A stretch of DNA of 7,885 nucleotides from an uncultured Lachnospiraceae bacterium (GTDB lineage Bacteria; Bacillota; Clostridia; Lachnospirales; Lachnospiraceae): positions 1-7,885 of the forward strand of contig CALDIE010000062.1 of assembly GCA_937901625.1 (NCBI GenBank), in the 5' to 3' direction. The translations under genes and the position numbers were made by a program. The notes below the pieces were generated by a model, which was not told where the DNA came from, did not search any database, and saw nothing but the letters and a program-made list of their open reading frames with translations. Numbering within the stretch: position 1 is the first letter of the stretch; the number at the start of each line of letters is the position of its first letter. Positions 6,683-7,885 of the stretch are shown piece by piece.

Positions 6683-7885
6683 ATGGCAGAGAAGGACAAT
6701 AAAGTTCTCACGGAAGAGACGAAAGAAGCGTCTGTCGTGGAAACGCAGGTGACAGAGAATATTTCTGAAGAGCCTGCTAAGAAGGGCGGAATAAAAGTTC
6801 AGGTCAGCAAAGAAAAACGCAAGTACCAGAAAGAGGAAGCGGCGCCGCTCTTTGGAACCTACCGGGTAGTGACTTTGCTCGCTTTCTTCTTTATCTTTAT
6901 TCCGGGGATGAATCCGGTCAGAGTCTGCGCGGAGATTCCCTCCAACAACTCGGTATTTACTTCCGCAATCTCTTACTCAAGTCTGGTATCGGAGTTGGGA
7001 AGAGCCATTCGTATGGGCAGAGTTGACCCGTCCCTGTTTTATCTTTTATACGCCGGCGCGATCCTGATCACCCTTGGTGTGCTTGCGTCTGCGGTAGGCG
7101 CATGTGTCTCTTTGGGAAATATCAATTTAAAGAAGATCGCTGTCTGGGTTAATATCGGCGGCGGGATCGCTCAGATCGTTGGTATGGTTTTTACGTTTGT
7201 GACTTATACACAAATGCAGGGAAACGATAAGCTGACGGCTTCTCTGCCGTTCGGATTTATCCTCTATGCAGCATTTTCGGTAATATTACTGGTTCTTTCG
7301 ATCATACAGATGGTGATCCTTCCAAAGGGAGATCCGTCCGAAGGGTACTTCATGGATATCCGTTTCCAGTTACTGATCATGTTCCTGCCCTTTGCTCTGC
7401 TTACCTTTGTTTTCTGCTATCTGCCGTTATGGGGTTGGAGATACGCGTTCTTTGACTATGCTCCCGGAGATACGCTTTCCATGGATAAGTTTAAAGGTTT
7501 GGAGTGGTTTAGGTACCTCTTCCAGAACGCAGCCACAAGAAAAACACTTTTAAGCGTTTTAAGAAATACACTGGCGATGTCCGGGCTGGGGATCATTACT
7601 AGCTGGATACCTCTGGCATTCGCCATCTTCTTAAGTGAGATCAACAACAAGTTTTTCCGTAAGCTTGTACAGACATTTACCACCATCCCCAACTTCATCA
7701 GCTGGGTCCTTGTATACATGGTAGCCTTTGCTATTTTCTCCAGTGAAGGTTTTGTCAATTCCTTCGGAATGCAGATGGGGTGGATCACGGAATCGAGTAA
7801 CTACCTGATGGGCGACAGCCACACCTGGTTAAAGATGCTTGGCTGGGGCTTATGGAAAGGAACCGGTTGGAGCGCGATCATTTAT
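6683..7885 (+). CDS. LplB-type carbohydrate ABC transporter permease with N-terminal membrane extension (3' partial)
   Basis: The frame from the ATG at 6683 is open to the window edge (401 codons), so the C-terminus is missing. AAGGAAAGGA ends nine bases before the ATG. From about residue 222 the sequence looks like the LplB family of oligosaccharide ABC permeases: a first helix (228-250), the GLEWFRYLF segment (272-280), LRNTLAMS (293-300), then FAIFLSEINNKFFRKLVQT, TIPNFISWVLVY (334-345) and YLMGDSHTW (374-382). The visible end, GLWKGTGWSAIIY, leads into where the ATPase-contact loop is expected. In front of this lies an extra part: a charged, probably cytoplasmic tail (1-58), a helix near 62-76, an outer loop, and three helices at about 118-144, 152-174 and 188-213. 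Usual LplB proteins are about 300 residues and start near the helix at 228. The partners (second permease, lipid-anchored binding protein) should lie downstream. Function as a sugar importer is well supported; the substrate is unknown. Confidence 0.9.
   Translation, partial: MAEKDNKVLTEETKEASVVETQVTENISEEPAKKGGIKVQVSKEKRKYQKEEAAPLFGTYRVVTLLAFFFIFIPGMNPVRVCAEIPSNNSVFTSAISYSSLVSELGRAIRMGRVDPSLFYLLYAGAILITLGVLASAVGACVSLGNINLKKIAVWVNIGGGIAQIVGMVFTFVTYTQMQGNDKLTASLPFGFILYAAFSVILLVLSIIQMVILPKGDPSEGYFMDIRFQLLIMFLPFALLTFVFCYLPLWGWRYAFFDYAPGDTLSMDKFKGLEWFRYLFQNAATRKTLLSVLRNTLAMSGLGIITSWIPLAFAIFLSEINNKFFRKLVQTFTTIPNFISWVLVYMVAFAIFSSEGFVNSFGMQMGWITESSNYLMGDSHTWLKMLGWGLWKGTGWSAIIY

Noticed and set aside
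7456..7788. Minus-strand frames opposite the permease gene
   Set aside because: They are shadows of a conserved transporter gene and lack ribosome sites and recognisable features.

Overview
The window looks like chromosomal DNA of a Gram-positive Firmicute, most likely a gut or rumen Clostridium relative of the Lachnospiraceae type. This is inferred from moderate GC, strong AGGAGG-like ribosome binding sites, a YesM-type sensor kinase beside an LplB-type sugar transporter permease, and a surface protein ending in a membrane helix and a lysine tail. All genes are on the + strand. No RNA gene, mobile element, CRISPR array or phage trace was seen.

Layout. (1) Bases 1-3023 hold most of sbcC, the ATPase subunit of the SbcCD nuclease; its N-terminus with the Walker A motif lies before the window. 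(2) Bases 3024-3118 hold a near-consensus extended -10 promoter and a hairpin that contains the ribosome binding site of the next gene. (3) Bases 3119-4948 encode a complete membrane sensor histidine kinase of the YesM/LytS class, with no response regulator next to it in the window. (4) Bases 4949-5128 are a regulatory gap with a candidate promoter. (5) Bases 5129-6430 encode a secreted, membrane-anchored protein with two related domains of a type I do not recognise, followed by a strong intrinsic terminator (6491-6521). (6) Bases 6522-6682 hold a cre-like site, a candidate promoter and a structured leader. (7) Bases 6683-7885 encode the first 401 residues of an LplB-type ABC sugar permease with an unusual N-terminal extension that contains about four extra membrane helices; the gene runs off the right edge.

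How they may work together. sbcC is housekeeping DNA repair and probably ends an upstream sbcDC unit. The kinase, the surface protein and the permease may form a carbohydrate sensing and uptake locus: the kinase senses a ligand or a loaded binding protein, the anchored protein binds substrate at the cell surface, and the ABC transporter imports oligosaccharide. Each of the three has its own candidate promoter, so this is a functional neighbourhood rather than one operon. The best candidates for something new are the duplicated domain of the surface protein, the helix-fused permease, and the structured leaders before the kinase and the permease.
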